A stretch of 32,692 nt of DNA from a bacterium. GTDB taxonomy: Bacteria; Sysuimicrobiota; Sysuimicrobiia; Sysuimicrobiales; Humicultoraceae. The translations under genes and the position numbers were made by a program. A model generated the notes under the pieces. That model was not told the origin of the DNA. It saw nothing but the letters and a program-made list of their open reading frames with translations, and did no database searches. The DNA lies in assembly GCA_030018905.1 (NCBI GenBank), contig JASEHJ010000011.1:1-32692 (forward strand), given 5' to 3'. Positions 7,403-14,870 of the stretch are shown here, in pieces. The first letter of the stretch is position 1; the number at the start of each line of letters is the position of its first letter.

Positions 7403-7570
7403 ATGGAAGCTGTTATTGCGATCTTGCTCACGCTCGCGATCTTGCTCACGGGATCTCCGGAGCTTCTTCCTCGCAGGCGCCCGGCACCCCCGGCCGCAGT
7501 CGTCACCGTCACCCCTACCACCCCGTCCGTTCTACTTCCGGGGCCAATCGATATCGGGCGAGACCAGTAG
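7403..7570 (+). CDS. Small membrane-anchored peptide, 55 aa
   Basis: Unrecognised. A strong ribosome-binding site (CGGAGGAGG, about 7388-7396) precedes ATG 7403. The first ~17 residues (MEAVIAILLTLAILLTG) are hydrophobic and would act as a signal or anchor. A short Arg patch (LLPRRRP) and a Pro/Thr/Val-rich tail follow. The hydrophobic part is encoded by a near-perfect duplication of GCGATCTTGCTCAC, so it may have grown by a local repeat. It follows the prepilin and hairpin on the same strand. The good ribosome-binding site and clear topology support expression, but a chance ORF is not excluded. Confidence 0.5.
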   Translation: MEAVIAILLTLAILLTGSPELLPRRRPAPPAAVVTVTPTTPSVLLPGPIDIGRDQ

Positions 7571-7617
7571 GTCAAGCCGGGCCGTGACGGCGCGTCCTGA
7601 GCGGCTTTGCGCCGCTC

Positions 7618-8168
7618 GTGTACCTACGGACTGTCGAACCCGGGTCGATCTTCGGCGCCCCGATCGCCGTGGGGCTGCACCGGGGGGACAGGGTTCGAGG
7701 CCTCCATCGTCCTGCGGATGGTCGCCTCGATGGCGACTGCGCCGGTGGGGGCCGAGATCATCGTCTACGTCCTCTACCAGACCCTGGCGGCGGGGCGGCG
7801 ACCCTCTTCCATCGATTCGTCCGCTCCGCCGCCGTGGTGGTCGGCTGCTACGCGGCGTACGCACTGGGCTCCAACAACGTCGGCAACGCCATGGCCACCT
7901 TCGTGGCGGTGGGCGCCCTCGACCCGGTCTCGGCGCTGGTGGCCACGGCCGCCACCCCGGCGACCGTGCACCTGTTCGCCCAGCTGGGCATCCCAGGTTC
8001 GACCTCGCAGGCGATCGTGGAGGCGGTGGTGGGCGTGGGCCTCACCAAGGGCGTGCTGGCCGTCAACCTCCGCACGGTCCTGATGATCCCGGCGGCTGGT
8101 TCGTCAGCGTCACCGGCGCCGCCGGAGGGGCGTTTCTCCTGAGCCTCGGCTGGGCCCTGTGCCGCTAG
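7618..8168 (+). pseudogene. Decayed PiT-family inorganic phosphate transporter
   Basis: Remnant of a sodium- or proton-coupled phosphate permease, scattered over all three plus frames. Frame changes occur near 7690, within the G-rich run about 7786-7799, and near 8090. Recognisable pieces in order are GAPIAVGLHRG, TAPVGAEIIVYVLYQTLAAG, then VGCYAAYALGSNNVGNAMA (the family's GANNVGNA signature), GIPGSTSQAIVEAVVGVGL (the second signature, normally PVSTSQA), and finally GWFVSVTGAAGGAFLLSLGW. The first half of the transporter is absent. The distance between the two signatures is much shorter than usual, which points to an internal deletion. The stop codon (8166-8168) overlaps the convergent stop of the ferritin-like gene. 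No functional product is expected. Confidence 0.7.
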
Positions 8169-8623
8169 GCAGATTCCCGGCGGCTGGAGGCCTCCGACGT
8201 GTGTTCCAGCTGCGGTCTGCGGCCCCGTCTCCTCTTCGCCACAGCCTCGAAGGCCCTCGGGACATCGGCCATCAGCGGCTTAGACTGCTCCACAGCGTCG
8301 GAGTAGAACTTCAGGATCTTTCCCTCGATCTCCACAGCCCTGCCCAGGGCATCAGACAGTCCTGAATCCTCAGCCAGGCCGGCGTCGAACGCGTATTCGT
8401 CCGTCTCGATGTTGAAGGCGAAGCAACCCTCGATGGCGTCGGTGATGACGCCGTAGTACGCTCTTTCAATCTGTGCCACGTTCTTTGCGTTCTCCCTGGC
8501 AAAGGAGAGGAACACGTCCTTGTGTTCCGGGTGTTTCTGAGACAAGGTCTCGTAGAACTCTGCAGACTCGCTCTCAAGCGTTCTGGCAAAGGTAATGGTC
8601 GCGGAGGCCGTCTGGACCTTCAT
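8165..8623 (-). CDS. Ferritin-like (rubrerythrin-type) domain protein
   Basis: A 152-aa four-helix protein of the ferritin-like/rubrerythrin-type class. Helix A carries LESESAEFY (Glu17, Tyr24), helix B FARENAKN (Glu44), and helix C EIEGKILKFY (Glu100). The usual ExxH in helix B reads ENAK, and the final helix (FEAVAKRRRGR) lacks the second ExxH. The di-iron site therefore looks incomplete, and a peroxidase or iron-storage role cannot be assumed. There is no C-terminal rubredoxin domain; the protein ends in a basic, Ser-rich tail. It starts at ATG 8623, 15 bp downstream of the mmsA-like stop, with GAGGGG upstream, so it is probably co-transcribed with that gene. The fold is likely; the biochemical role is unknown. 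Confidence 0.7.
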   Translation of the reverse strand: MKVQTASATITFARTLESESAEFYETLSQKHPEHKDVFLSFARENAKNVAQIERAYYGVITDAIEGCFAFNIETDEYAFDAGLAEDSGLSDALGRAVEIEGKILKFYSDAVEQSKPLMADVPRAFEAVAKRRRGRRPQLEHTSEASSRRESA

Positions 8624-8640
8624 CTTCGGCTACCCCTCAC

Positions 8641-10131
8641 TTAGAACCACCGTTCGATGACGACCTTGCTTTCGGTGAAGAAGCGAATGGCTTCTTGGCC
8701 TTGCGTGTGCAGTACGCCGAAGAACGACTCCTTCATCCCGCTGAACGGGAAGAACGCCATGGGCGCCACGATGCCCACGTTGATGCCGACGTTGCCGCTG
8801 ATGACGCGGTATCGGAATTCCCTGGCGTATCCACCGTTTGAGGTGAAGATGGCATGGCCGTTGCCGAACGGGTTGGCGTTGGCCATCTCGATGGCATGGT
8901 CGAGGTCCCTGGCTCGCATGACGCTCATGACCGGCCCGAAGATCTCTTCGCGCCCAATCCGCATGTCCGGGCTGACGTGCTCGAAGATGGTGGCGCCCAG
9001 GAAGCAGGTTCGGGGATAGTCGCCGACAATGTTAAAATCCTCTCTGCCGTCGAGCCTGAGGGTCGCCCCTTCGCGTGTTCCGCTTTCGATGTATCCTATG
9101 ATTCTCGCTTTCTTCTCCCCGTCGCGCAGGGGCCCCATCTGGACCGACTCATCAAGCCCGTACCCGATGACGATCCTGGATGCGGCCTCCGCGACCCTCT
9201 TGAGGAAGTTGTCGTAGAAGGAATCGTCCTCCCCGACGATGACGAGGTTGGCGCCTGACAGACACCGCTGGCCAGTGTTGCCGAAAAAGGAGGTCATGAG
9301 GGCCGGAATGGTCCTATCGACGTTGCAGTCCGGCATGACCACCATGAAGTTCTTAGCGCCGCCCTGGGCGATGACCCGCTTTCCTGTATCCCCGCACCGC
9401 TGGTAGACGAGCCGGGCTGTGGGGGTAGAGCCGACGAAGGTGATGCCAACAATGTCGCGATGCTCCAGCATGGCGTTGCCGACTGTTCCTCCGCCGTGGA
9501 CGACGTTCCACACGCCCGGCGGAATGCCAGCCTCCTCTGTCAGCTCGGCAAGCCGTGTCTGGCTGATGGGGACCTCGGGGGACGGTTTGATGACAACGCA
9601 GTTACCTGTTGCCACCGCGTACGGTGCTGACCAGAGTGGAATCATGAACGGGAAGTTGAACGGGGCGATGATCCCGAACACCCCGAGCGGCTGCCGGATG
9701 AGATACTCATCGATGCCTGCCGCAATGTCCTCGGAATAGAGGCCCTGCATCAGCGTGGCGATCCCGCAGGCCACCTCGACGTTCTCGATTCCACGCCGGG
9801 TCTCTCCTCGCGATTCGTCTATGGTCTTGCCGTGCTCCTGGGTCTGGATCCGGCTGATCTCCTCGAAGCATCCTTCCAGCAGCTCTTTCAATCTGAACAG
9901 GCATCTCGCCCTGGCCACCGGCGGCGTGGCCCTCCAGTCCGGGAAGGCATTCTTGGCCGCTTCCACGGCGGCATCGAGTTCCTCTTTCGTCGAAATGGGC
10001 ACTCTTGCGATGGTTTGCCCCGCAACCGGGTTCACCACATCAACAAGCTGCCCGCTGGATTCGACCCATTCTCCCCCGATGAAGTTCTTCAACGTTCTTA
10101 CCTCTTTGATCGGTTCCTCCAGGAGCGCCAT
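8641..10131 (-). CDS. mmsA: Methylmalonate/malonate-semialdehyde dehydrogenase (CoA-acylating type)
   Basis: Oxidises methylmalonate or malonate semialdehyde to propionyl-CoA or acetyl-CoA, using NAD and CoA. The protein is 496 aa from ATG 10131, which follows AAGGGGGTG; an open frame extends further upstream without a signal. Family markers are the PFNFPFMIPLW cofactor segment, QGGAKNF in place of the ELGGK of ordinary aldehyde dehydrogenases, catalytic Cys290 in GQRCLSG, and EIFGPV near the C-terminus. The QGGAKN variant separates the MMSDH/IolA group from non-CoA aldehyde dehydrogenases. The upstream neighbour, 40 bp away, is a class III aminotransferase. The pair could convert beta-alanine or beta-aminoisobutyrate to acyl-CoA, a common arrangement in pyrimidine and valine breakdown. 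The exact substrate is inferred. Confidence 0.88.
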   Translation of the reverse strand: MALLEEPIKEVRTLKNFIGGEWVESSGQLVDVVNPVAGQTIARVPISTKEELDAAVEAAKNAFPDWRATPPVARARCLFRLKELLEGCFEEISRIQTQEHGKTIDESRGETRRGIENVEVACGIATLMQGLYSEDIAAGIDEYLIRQPLGVFGIIAPFNFPFMIPLWSAPYAVATGNCVVIKPSPEVPISQTRLAELTEEAGIPPGVWNVVHGGGTVGNAMLEHRDIVGITFVGSTPTARLVYQRCGDTGKRVIAQGGAKNFMVVMPDCNVDRTIPALMTSFFGNTGQRCLSGANLVIVGEDDSFYDNFLKRVAEAASRIVIGYGLDESVQMGPLRDGEKKARIIGYIESGTREGATLRLDGREDFNIVGDYPRTCFLGATIFEHVSPDMRIGREEIFGPVMSVMRARDLDHAIEMANANPFGNGHAIFTSNGGYAREFRYRVISGNVGINVGIVAPMAFFPFSGMKESFFGVLHTQGQEAIRFFTESKVVIERWF

Positions 10132-10171
10132 GCTGTTCACCCCCTTTCGAAGCGTACGGGCGGGCTTCAGA

Positions 10172-11512
10172 TCAGGCGGCCTTGAGCACGAGTTCCGCCA
10201 GGCTCTCGTCGAGGGCCCCCACGCCCAGCTCGACCTCCTCGCGTGCAATCGTGAGAGGCGGGGCGATGAGGAGGATGTTGTACCGCCCGAAGATGTAGAC
10301 CCCCCGGCTCCTCAGGGCCGCGTGAAACTCCCTGAGCGGCGCCGGGTCCCCACCGTATTTCGAGACCAGAGGCTCCCGGCTTTTTCGATCTCTCACCAGT
10401 TCCAAGGCGAAGAACGCCCCCAACCCCCGGACGTCCCCCACGATGGCATGCTTGTCGTGGAGCTCTTGCAGGGCGGGCCGCAGCCAGCCCTCCACTTCAA
10501 GGGCCCGTGTGAGCAGGCCCTCCTCACGATAGGCCTGCTGGACCGCCAGAGCGACGGCCACTGCAAAGGGATGGCCTGAGAAGGTGTGCCCGCACCAGAG
10601 GACGTTGTTGTCGAAGTGACTCGCCAGGGACTCGCGGACCAGGACGCCGCCCAGTGGCACGTAGGCGGAAGTCGCGGCCTTGGCAAAGGTAATCATGTCA
10701 GGGGTGACCCCAAAGCGCTGGGCGGCAAAAGGCGCCCCGGTGCGGCCAAACCCGGTCATGATCTCGTCGAAGATCAGGATGATGCCATGCCGCTCGGTGA
10801 TCCTCCGGACCCCCTCCAGGTACCCTTCTGGGTACACGATAACGCCATTGGTCCCTACCACCGGCTCAATGATAACGGCGGCGATACGCTGGGGATCCTC
10901 GTGCTGCAGAATCAGTTCCAGATGCTCAAGGGCCCGGCGCGTCTCTTCCTCGGGCTCCTCGGTGAAGAAGGGACTCCGGTAGGGGTACGGAGTAAGGAAA
11001 TGGATCACGCCGGGAATCCCGGGCTCTGCTGCGAACCGACGGTCATCCCCGGTGAGGGTGGCCGCTCCGTAGCTCGATCCGTGGAATGAGCGGTATGCTG
11101 CAAGCACCTTAGGGCGCCCGGTGATGAGCCGGGCCATCTTGATGGCATCCTCATTGGCCTCCGCCCCACCGGTGGTGAAGAACACCCTGCCTTCCTCCGG
11201 CCATGGGGCCAGCTTGATCAGGGTCTCCGCGAGCTCGGCCCGCGCATCGTGAAAGAACGAGGGGGCTGTGTAGCAGAGACGCTCGGCCTGGGCCTGCATG
11301 GCCCGCACCACCTCGGGGTGCGAGTGCCCCAGGTTGACCGCCACCAGCCCGGAAGAGAAGTCCAGGTATCGCTTGCCCTCGGCGTCGTAGATAAACGGCC
11401 CTTCCCCGCGGACGATCACCGGGGGCCGCAGCCCGGCCTGTGCCGACCAGGGCGTCAGCACATAGCGGGCGTGCTTCGCCTGATACTCCGATGCCTGCCC
11501 AGCCATCTTCAT
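10172..11512 (-). CDS. Class III omega-aminotransferase (PLP-dependent)
   Basis: Transfers an amino group from an omega-amino acid or amine to pyruvate or another oxo acid; 446 aa, full length. It has YLDFSSGLVAVNLGHSHP, the PLP phosphate-binding TTGGAEANE, the cofactor Asp in FDEIMTGFGR, and the Schiff-base Lys278 in FAKAATSAYVPLGG. WCGHTFSGHPFA follows. The nearest relative in the window is the broken aminotransferase at 13576-14802, with which it shares long stretches; the two look like ancient paralogues. Start ATG 11512 follows AAAGGTGG; an ATG two codons later is also possible. With mmsA directly downstream, the likely substrate is beta-alanine, beta-aminoisobutyrate or a similar compound, but taurine- or putrescine-type enzymes share these motifs. 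Confidence 0.88.
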   Translation of the reverse strand: MKMAGQASEYQAKHARYVLTPWSAQAGLRPPVIVRGEGPFIYDAEGKRYLDFSSGLVAVNLGHSHPEVVRAMQAQAERLCYTAPSFFHDARAELAETLIKLAPWPEEGRVFFTTGGAEANEDAIKMARLITGRPKVLAAYRSFHGSSYGAATLTGDDRRFAAEPGIPGVIHFLTPYPYRSPFFTEEPEEETRRALEHLELILQHEDPQRIAAVIIEPVVGTNGVIVYPEGYLEGVRRITERHGIILIFDEIMTGFGRTGAPFAAQRFGVTPDMITFAKAATSAYVPLGGVLVRESLASHFDNNVLWCGHTFSGHPFAVAVALAVQQAYREEGLLTRALEVEGWLRPALQELHDKHAIVGDVRGLGAFFALELVRDRKSREPLVSKYGGDPAPLREFHAALRSRGVYIFGRYNILLIAPPLTIAREEVELGVGALDESLAELVLKAA

Positions 11513-11590
11513 GCCACCACCTTTCCCGGCTCAAGGGGCAGGAATCACCAGACTGTAGGTGGCTCCCCCCATCCGGGCAAGATTGCCCCA

Positions 11591-11935
11591 CTAGACTCCC
11601 AGGTACGCCTTCTTCACCTGTTGATCTGCCAGCAGGGTCGCGCTGTCACCGCTCAGCACGATCCTGCCGTTCTCCAGGACGTACCCGCGGTGAGCCAGTT
11701 CCAGGCTCTTGCGTACGTTCTGCTCCACCAGGAGGACGGTGATGCCCTCGTCGATCAGCCTCCGGATGGAGCCGAATACAGTGAACACCACGAACGGGGC
11801 GAGGCCCAGAGACGGTTTGTCCATCATCAGGAGCCTCGGGTTCGACATCAAGGCTCTGCCGATCACCAGCATCTGCTGCTCTCCACCGCTCAGGGTGCCC
11901 GCCAGCTGGTGGCTGCGGTCTTTCAAGATCGGCAC
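11591..11935 (-). pseudogene. livF: LivF-type ABC ATPase remnant (C-terminal half)
   Basis: Only the C-terminal ~115 residues of a branched-chain amino acid transporter ATPase remain. The signature LAGTLSGGEQQML, the Walker B region LLMMDKPSLGLAP and the switch region LLVEQNV are present, and the end (KKAYLGV) matches the normal LivF C-terminus. Walker A and the entire N-terminal half are missing. The catalytic Glu that should follow the Walker B Asp is Lys (DKPS instead of DEPS), so ATP hydrolysis would fail even if a product were made. The upstream bases belong to fragments of other genes in another frame. No other liv genes are present. It is best read as a deletion remnant. Confidence 0.85.
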
Positions 11936-12056
11936 CGCGCCGCACGACCAGAACCGACGTAGCCTGCTCGACCGGCTTGAATAGCACGCGCTCCGTGTAG
12001 AAGCGCGTGACGCTCTCCAGGTGGTACCCGTTGTACAGCACCTGCCGCCGGCTGGT
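11936..12056 (-). pseudogene. Orphan coding fragment between SDR and LivF remnants
   Basis: This ~40-codon stretch continues in the same frame as the SDR remnant but does not look like SDR. It reads TSRRQVLYNGYHLES... through VLVVRRGADLE, then runs into the LivF remnant in a different frame. The pattern of a GYH motif followed by a hydrophobic VLVV strand loosely recalls N-terminal domains of M24 (Xaa-Pro-type) peptidases. That is speculation. It probably marks a third gene lost in the same deletion events. Confidence 0.35.
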
Positions 12057-12302
12057 GACGCCCTGGACTAGGTCGGTGACGCTGGCCGGGTCGGTGATGT
12101 CCACGTGTACGGCCTCGGCGGTTCAGCTGTCGCGCACGAGCCCGTCGGCGACGGCCCGCGCACCCTCCAGGTTCACATCCGCGCAGACGGTGACGGCCCC
12201 GTGTGCCGCCAGTCCCGCTGCCGCTACCGCGCCGATGCCTGAGGCCGCGCCCACGACCAGGGCCGTGCGGCCGTTCCTGCGAAACGGGCGCTCGTAGTTC
12301 AT
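12057..12302 (-). pseudogene. Short-chain dehydrogenase/reductase N-terminal remnant with in-frame TGA
   Basis: The start overlaps the M20 peptidase stop (ATGA), as in a real operon. The first 60 codons give a clean Rossmann start: ALVVGAASGIGAVAAAGLAAHGA, then VTVCADVNLEGARAVADGL. A TGA codon (12123-12125) follows RDS. The reading frame continues straight on as TAEAVHVDITDPASVTDLV, which is the expected next part of an SDR (the D.TDPASV segment). The protein homology then breaks off near 12057, before the NNAG, catalytic Ser and YxxxK motifs. The simplest history is a nonsense mutation (for example GGA to TGA) plus loss of the C-terminal two thirds by deletion. Confidence 0.8.
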
Positions 12303-13579
12303 GGTGATCCCTCCCCGAGGAAGTACACGGCGGCGGCCGCGTAGAGCCGCGCCGCCACCACCAACTCTGCGATCTCGACGTACTCGTCCGCCTGGTGGGG
12401 GATCTCCCGACCGCCCGGCCCGATGGTGACGATGGGGATCCCCACCCAAGCGCGGAGGAACGTCCCGTCCGTGGCGCCGGGCACGCCGCCGTAGCGCGGC
12501 TCTGCGCCGAGGATCGTGCGATATGCGCGCTCGACCGCGCCCACGATGGGGTCCGTCGCCGGCGTCTCGGTCCAGGGCCGGTCCTCGATCACGTCGAGGG
12601 CGATCTGCGCTGCGGGGTCCTGGGCCCGGACGTGATCGGCAATGGCCTCCAAGCTGCGGCGGATCTCGGCGTGGTCCTGGCCCGGGATGGTGCGCACGTC
12701 CACCGTCACCTGGGCCTCGCCCGCCATGACGTTGAACTGGGGCTCCCCGGCTGCCGGCGCGCGCACCGTCGTCGGGGTGATGTGGGGAAGCCCCAGAGAG
12801 GTGTGCGCGCCGTGCCGCGCCTGCTCGCGGGCCTCCGCCTCAGCCAGGCCCAGCACGAACCGCGCCGCCCAGGGGATGGGGTTCGTACCGGCATAGGGCA
12901 TCGCGCCGTGGGCCATCTTCCCGCGGAAGGTCGCCAGCACCCGCATGGCGCCCCTCTGGTGCAGGCAGATCTGGTTCTCCTCGGGCTCACAGATGAGGGC
13001 GGCGTCGAACCCCTGTGCGTATCCGCCCCGGATGAAGGCCTTGATGCCCAGCATCATCCCTTCCTCGTCGGCTAATGCGGCCAGCCGGACGCGGCCCGGC
13101 AGGTCGGGCGCGGTGCGGCACACGGCGTCCAGCGCGCAGATCGCGGCGGCCAACCCACCCTTCATGTCCGCCGCGCCGCGTCCGTAGATGCGACCGCTGG
13201 CGACCACGGCACCGAAGGGCGAAAATGACCAGGCCGCGGGATCGCCCTCGGTGACCACATCGGTGTGGCCTTCCAGGATCAGGCTGCGGCCGGGCCGGCC
13301 GGAATTCCAGTCGGCCACGACGTTGGGACGGTTCGGGGCGGCCTCGTGGACGGCGACCTCGAATCCCAGCATGCCCAGGTGGTCGGCCAGGTACGCCGCG
13401 GTCTCCGCCTCGGTGGTACTGCCCGGGCGATAAACGCTGGGGATGCGCACGAGGTCGCGCGTGAGGCGGACGAGCGCGTCGGCATCGATGGCCGCAGCCG
13501 CCCGTCGGGCAAGGGCCTCGAGCGCTGTGGTGTCCAGCATCGCACCGCCAGACCCGTCGTGCGGAGGACGACTCTTCAT
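12299..13579 (-). CDS. M20-family metallopeptidase/deacylase (ArgE/DapE-like)
   Basis: A 426-aa zinc enzyme of the ArgE/DapE/carboxypeptidase G2 group that hydrolyses N-acyl amino acids or small peptides. Metal and catalytic residues are in place: His105 and Asp107 in GHTDVV, Asp138 in GRGAADMKGG, Glu172/Glu173 in ADEEG, an acidic ligand in CEPE (about 198-200) and His395 in REIPHQADEYV. The dimerisation insert lies between. ATG 13579 overlaps the preceding pseudogene stop (TCATGA) and has a GAGGGAGGGAG site. An alternative start is ATG at codon 14 (MLDTT), which has a poorer site. The first codons (MKSRxxHD) match those of the binding-protein gene at 18193. The frame is intact although both neighbours are broken. 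The substrate is unknown. Confidence 0.88.
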   Translation of the reverse strand: MKSRPPHDGSGGAMLDTTALEALARRAAAAIDADALVRLTRDLVRIPSVYRPGSTTEAETAAYLADHLGMLGFEVAVHEAAPNRPNVVADWNSGRPGRSLILEGHTDVVTEGDPAAWSFSPFGAVVASGRIYGRGAADMKGGLAAAICALDAVCRTAPDLPGRVRLAALADEEGMMLGIKAFIRGGYAQGFDAALICEPEENQICLHQRGAMRVLATFRGKMAHGAMPYAGTNPIPWAARFVLGLAEAEAREQARHGAHTSLGLPHITPTTVRAPAAGEPQFNVMAGEAQVTVDVRTIPGQDHAEIRRSLEAIADHVRAQDPAAQIALDVIEDRPWTETPATDPIVGAVERAYRTILGAEPRYGGVPGATDGTFLRAWVGIPIVTIGPGGREIPHQADEYVEIAELVVAARLYAAAAVYFLGEGSP

Positions 13580-14802
13580 GACTGCTCCCTCCCTCGAATG
13601 AGGTTACGTGTGATCTCCGGCATGACGCCCTGGCTGGGGCTGTTCCAGGGGACCAGCATCTCCTTCGTCTGGCGATCCCTGACGAGCTCGATCGCCCAGA
13701 ACAAGCCCTGTCCGCGGACGTCGCCCACGATGGGATGCCGGGTGGCCAGATTGCGCAGCGCCGCCCCAAGCGACTCACCGATCCTGCGCGCCCGATCGTT
13801 CAACCCCTCCTCCCGGTAGGCCGCCACGGCCGCGAAGCCGGCCGCACACGCCAGCGGGTGCCCGCTTTAGGTCAGGCCGGCCCACAGCGTACGCGTGTCA
13901 AAATGCGCCGCGACCGCCGGTGAGACACTAACCCCACCGAGCGGCACATAGCCGGAGGTGACGCCTTTGACGAAGGTCATGATGTCCGGCACCACGCTCC
14001 AGTGCTCGCTGCCCCACCACCGGCCGAAGCCGGTCATGACCTCATCGAAGATCAGGAGGATCCCGTGGCGGGTGCAGATGTCGCGCACGCCCTGGAGGTA
14101 GCCGTCGGGAGGGACGATCACCCCGTTCGTGCCGGGGACCAGCTCGAGCAGGATCGCGGCGATGTTGTCCGCGCCCTCGTACATGATCACCCCTTCGAGG
14201 TGGCGGAGGGCCGGGCCGGCCTCATGCTCGGGCGCCACCTCGAACGGACTGCGGTACGGGTACGGTCCGAAGAAGTGCACCACGCCCGGAATCCCCGGCT
14301 CGGCGGCCCAGCGCCGTTTGTCGCCGCTGGCGGTGGCCGCGCCGTAGGTCGCGCCGTGGAACGAGCGGTACGCGGTGAGGATCTTATGCCGGCCCGTAAC
14401 CATGCGCGCGATCTTGATGGCGTTCTCGTTCGCCTCGCCACCGCCTGTGGTGAACAGCGTCTTGGTGAGCGCTCCGCTGGGCGAGACCTCGTGCAGGGCG
14501 CGGGCCAGCGCCGCGCGCGAGTCGCTGCCGAAGCTCGAGGTGACATAGCACGGGCGGGCGGCTTGCTCCTGAATGGCCCTCACCACCTTCGGGTGGCCGT
14601 GGCCGAGGTTGACGTTGATCAGGCCGGACGAGAAATCCAGATAGGTCGAGCCGTCGGCCGCCCGGAGCGTGGAGCCGTGCGCCTCGACGATGGGGATGGG
14701 GCTCAGACGACCCTGTTCGGACCACGAGACCAGCACGTGGGCACGGGTCCACTCCCGAATCGTTGCTGCGCTCAGTGTCTCTGATCTCGTCACGCTGCTC
14801 AC
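13576..14802 (-). pseudogene. Class III aminotransferase with in-frame stop and lost C-terminus
   Basis: Once a full PLP aminotransferase, paralogous to the intact gene at 10172-11512. The start is GTG 14802 after GAGGAGG. It keeps YLDFSSGLINVNLGHGHP, TTGGGEANE, FDEVMTGFGR and the PLP Lys in FVKGVTSGYVPLGG. At 13867-13869 a TAA replaces the aromatic residue of the T(Y/F)SGHP motif; the frame then continues as SGHPLACAAGFAAVAAYREEG with good family similarity. The C-terminus ends abruptly after MPEITRNLIRGREQS, about 50 residues before the normal end, exactly at the M20 start. It is thus doubly damaged, by nonsense mutation and by 3' truncation. Readthrough would still give an incomplete enzyme. 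A sequencing error could explain the stop but not the missing end. Confidence 0.85.
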
Positions 14803-14870
14803 GTTCCGTTCCTCCTCGGCTGCCCATGCTGCGCCTTCTCTTTTGTGACGGCCGCTCGAATCCCTCCGCT

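Noticed and set aside
9121-9960. Plus-strand frames opposite mmsA.
   Set aside because: They mirror the codon structure of the dehydrogenase and have no start signals or domain content.
12123-13869. In-frame TGA (SDR) and TAA (aminotransferase) as recoded codons or a non-standard genetic code.
   Set aside because: Both genes are also truncated at the 3' side, the two stops differ, and all intact genes here use TGA, TAA and TAG as normal stops. No selenocysteine-type motif or SECIS-like hairpin is apparent at the TGA.
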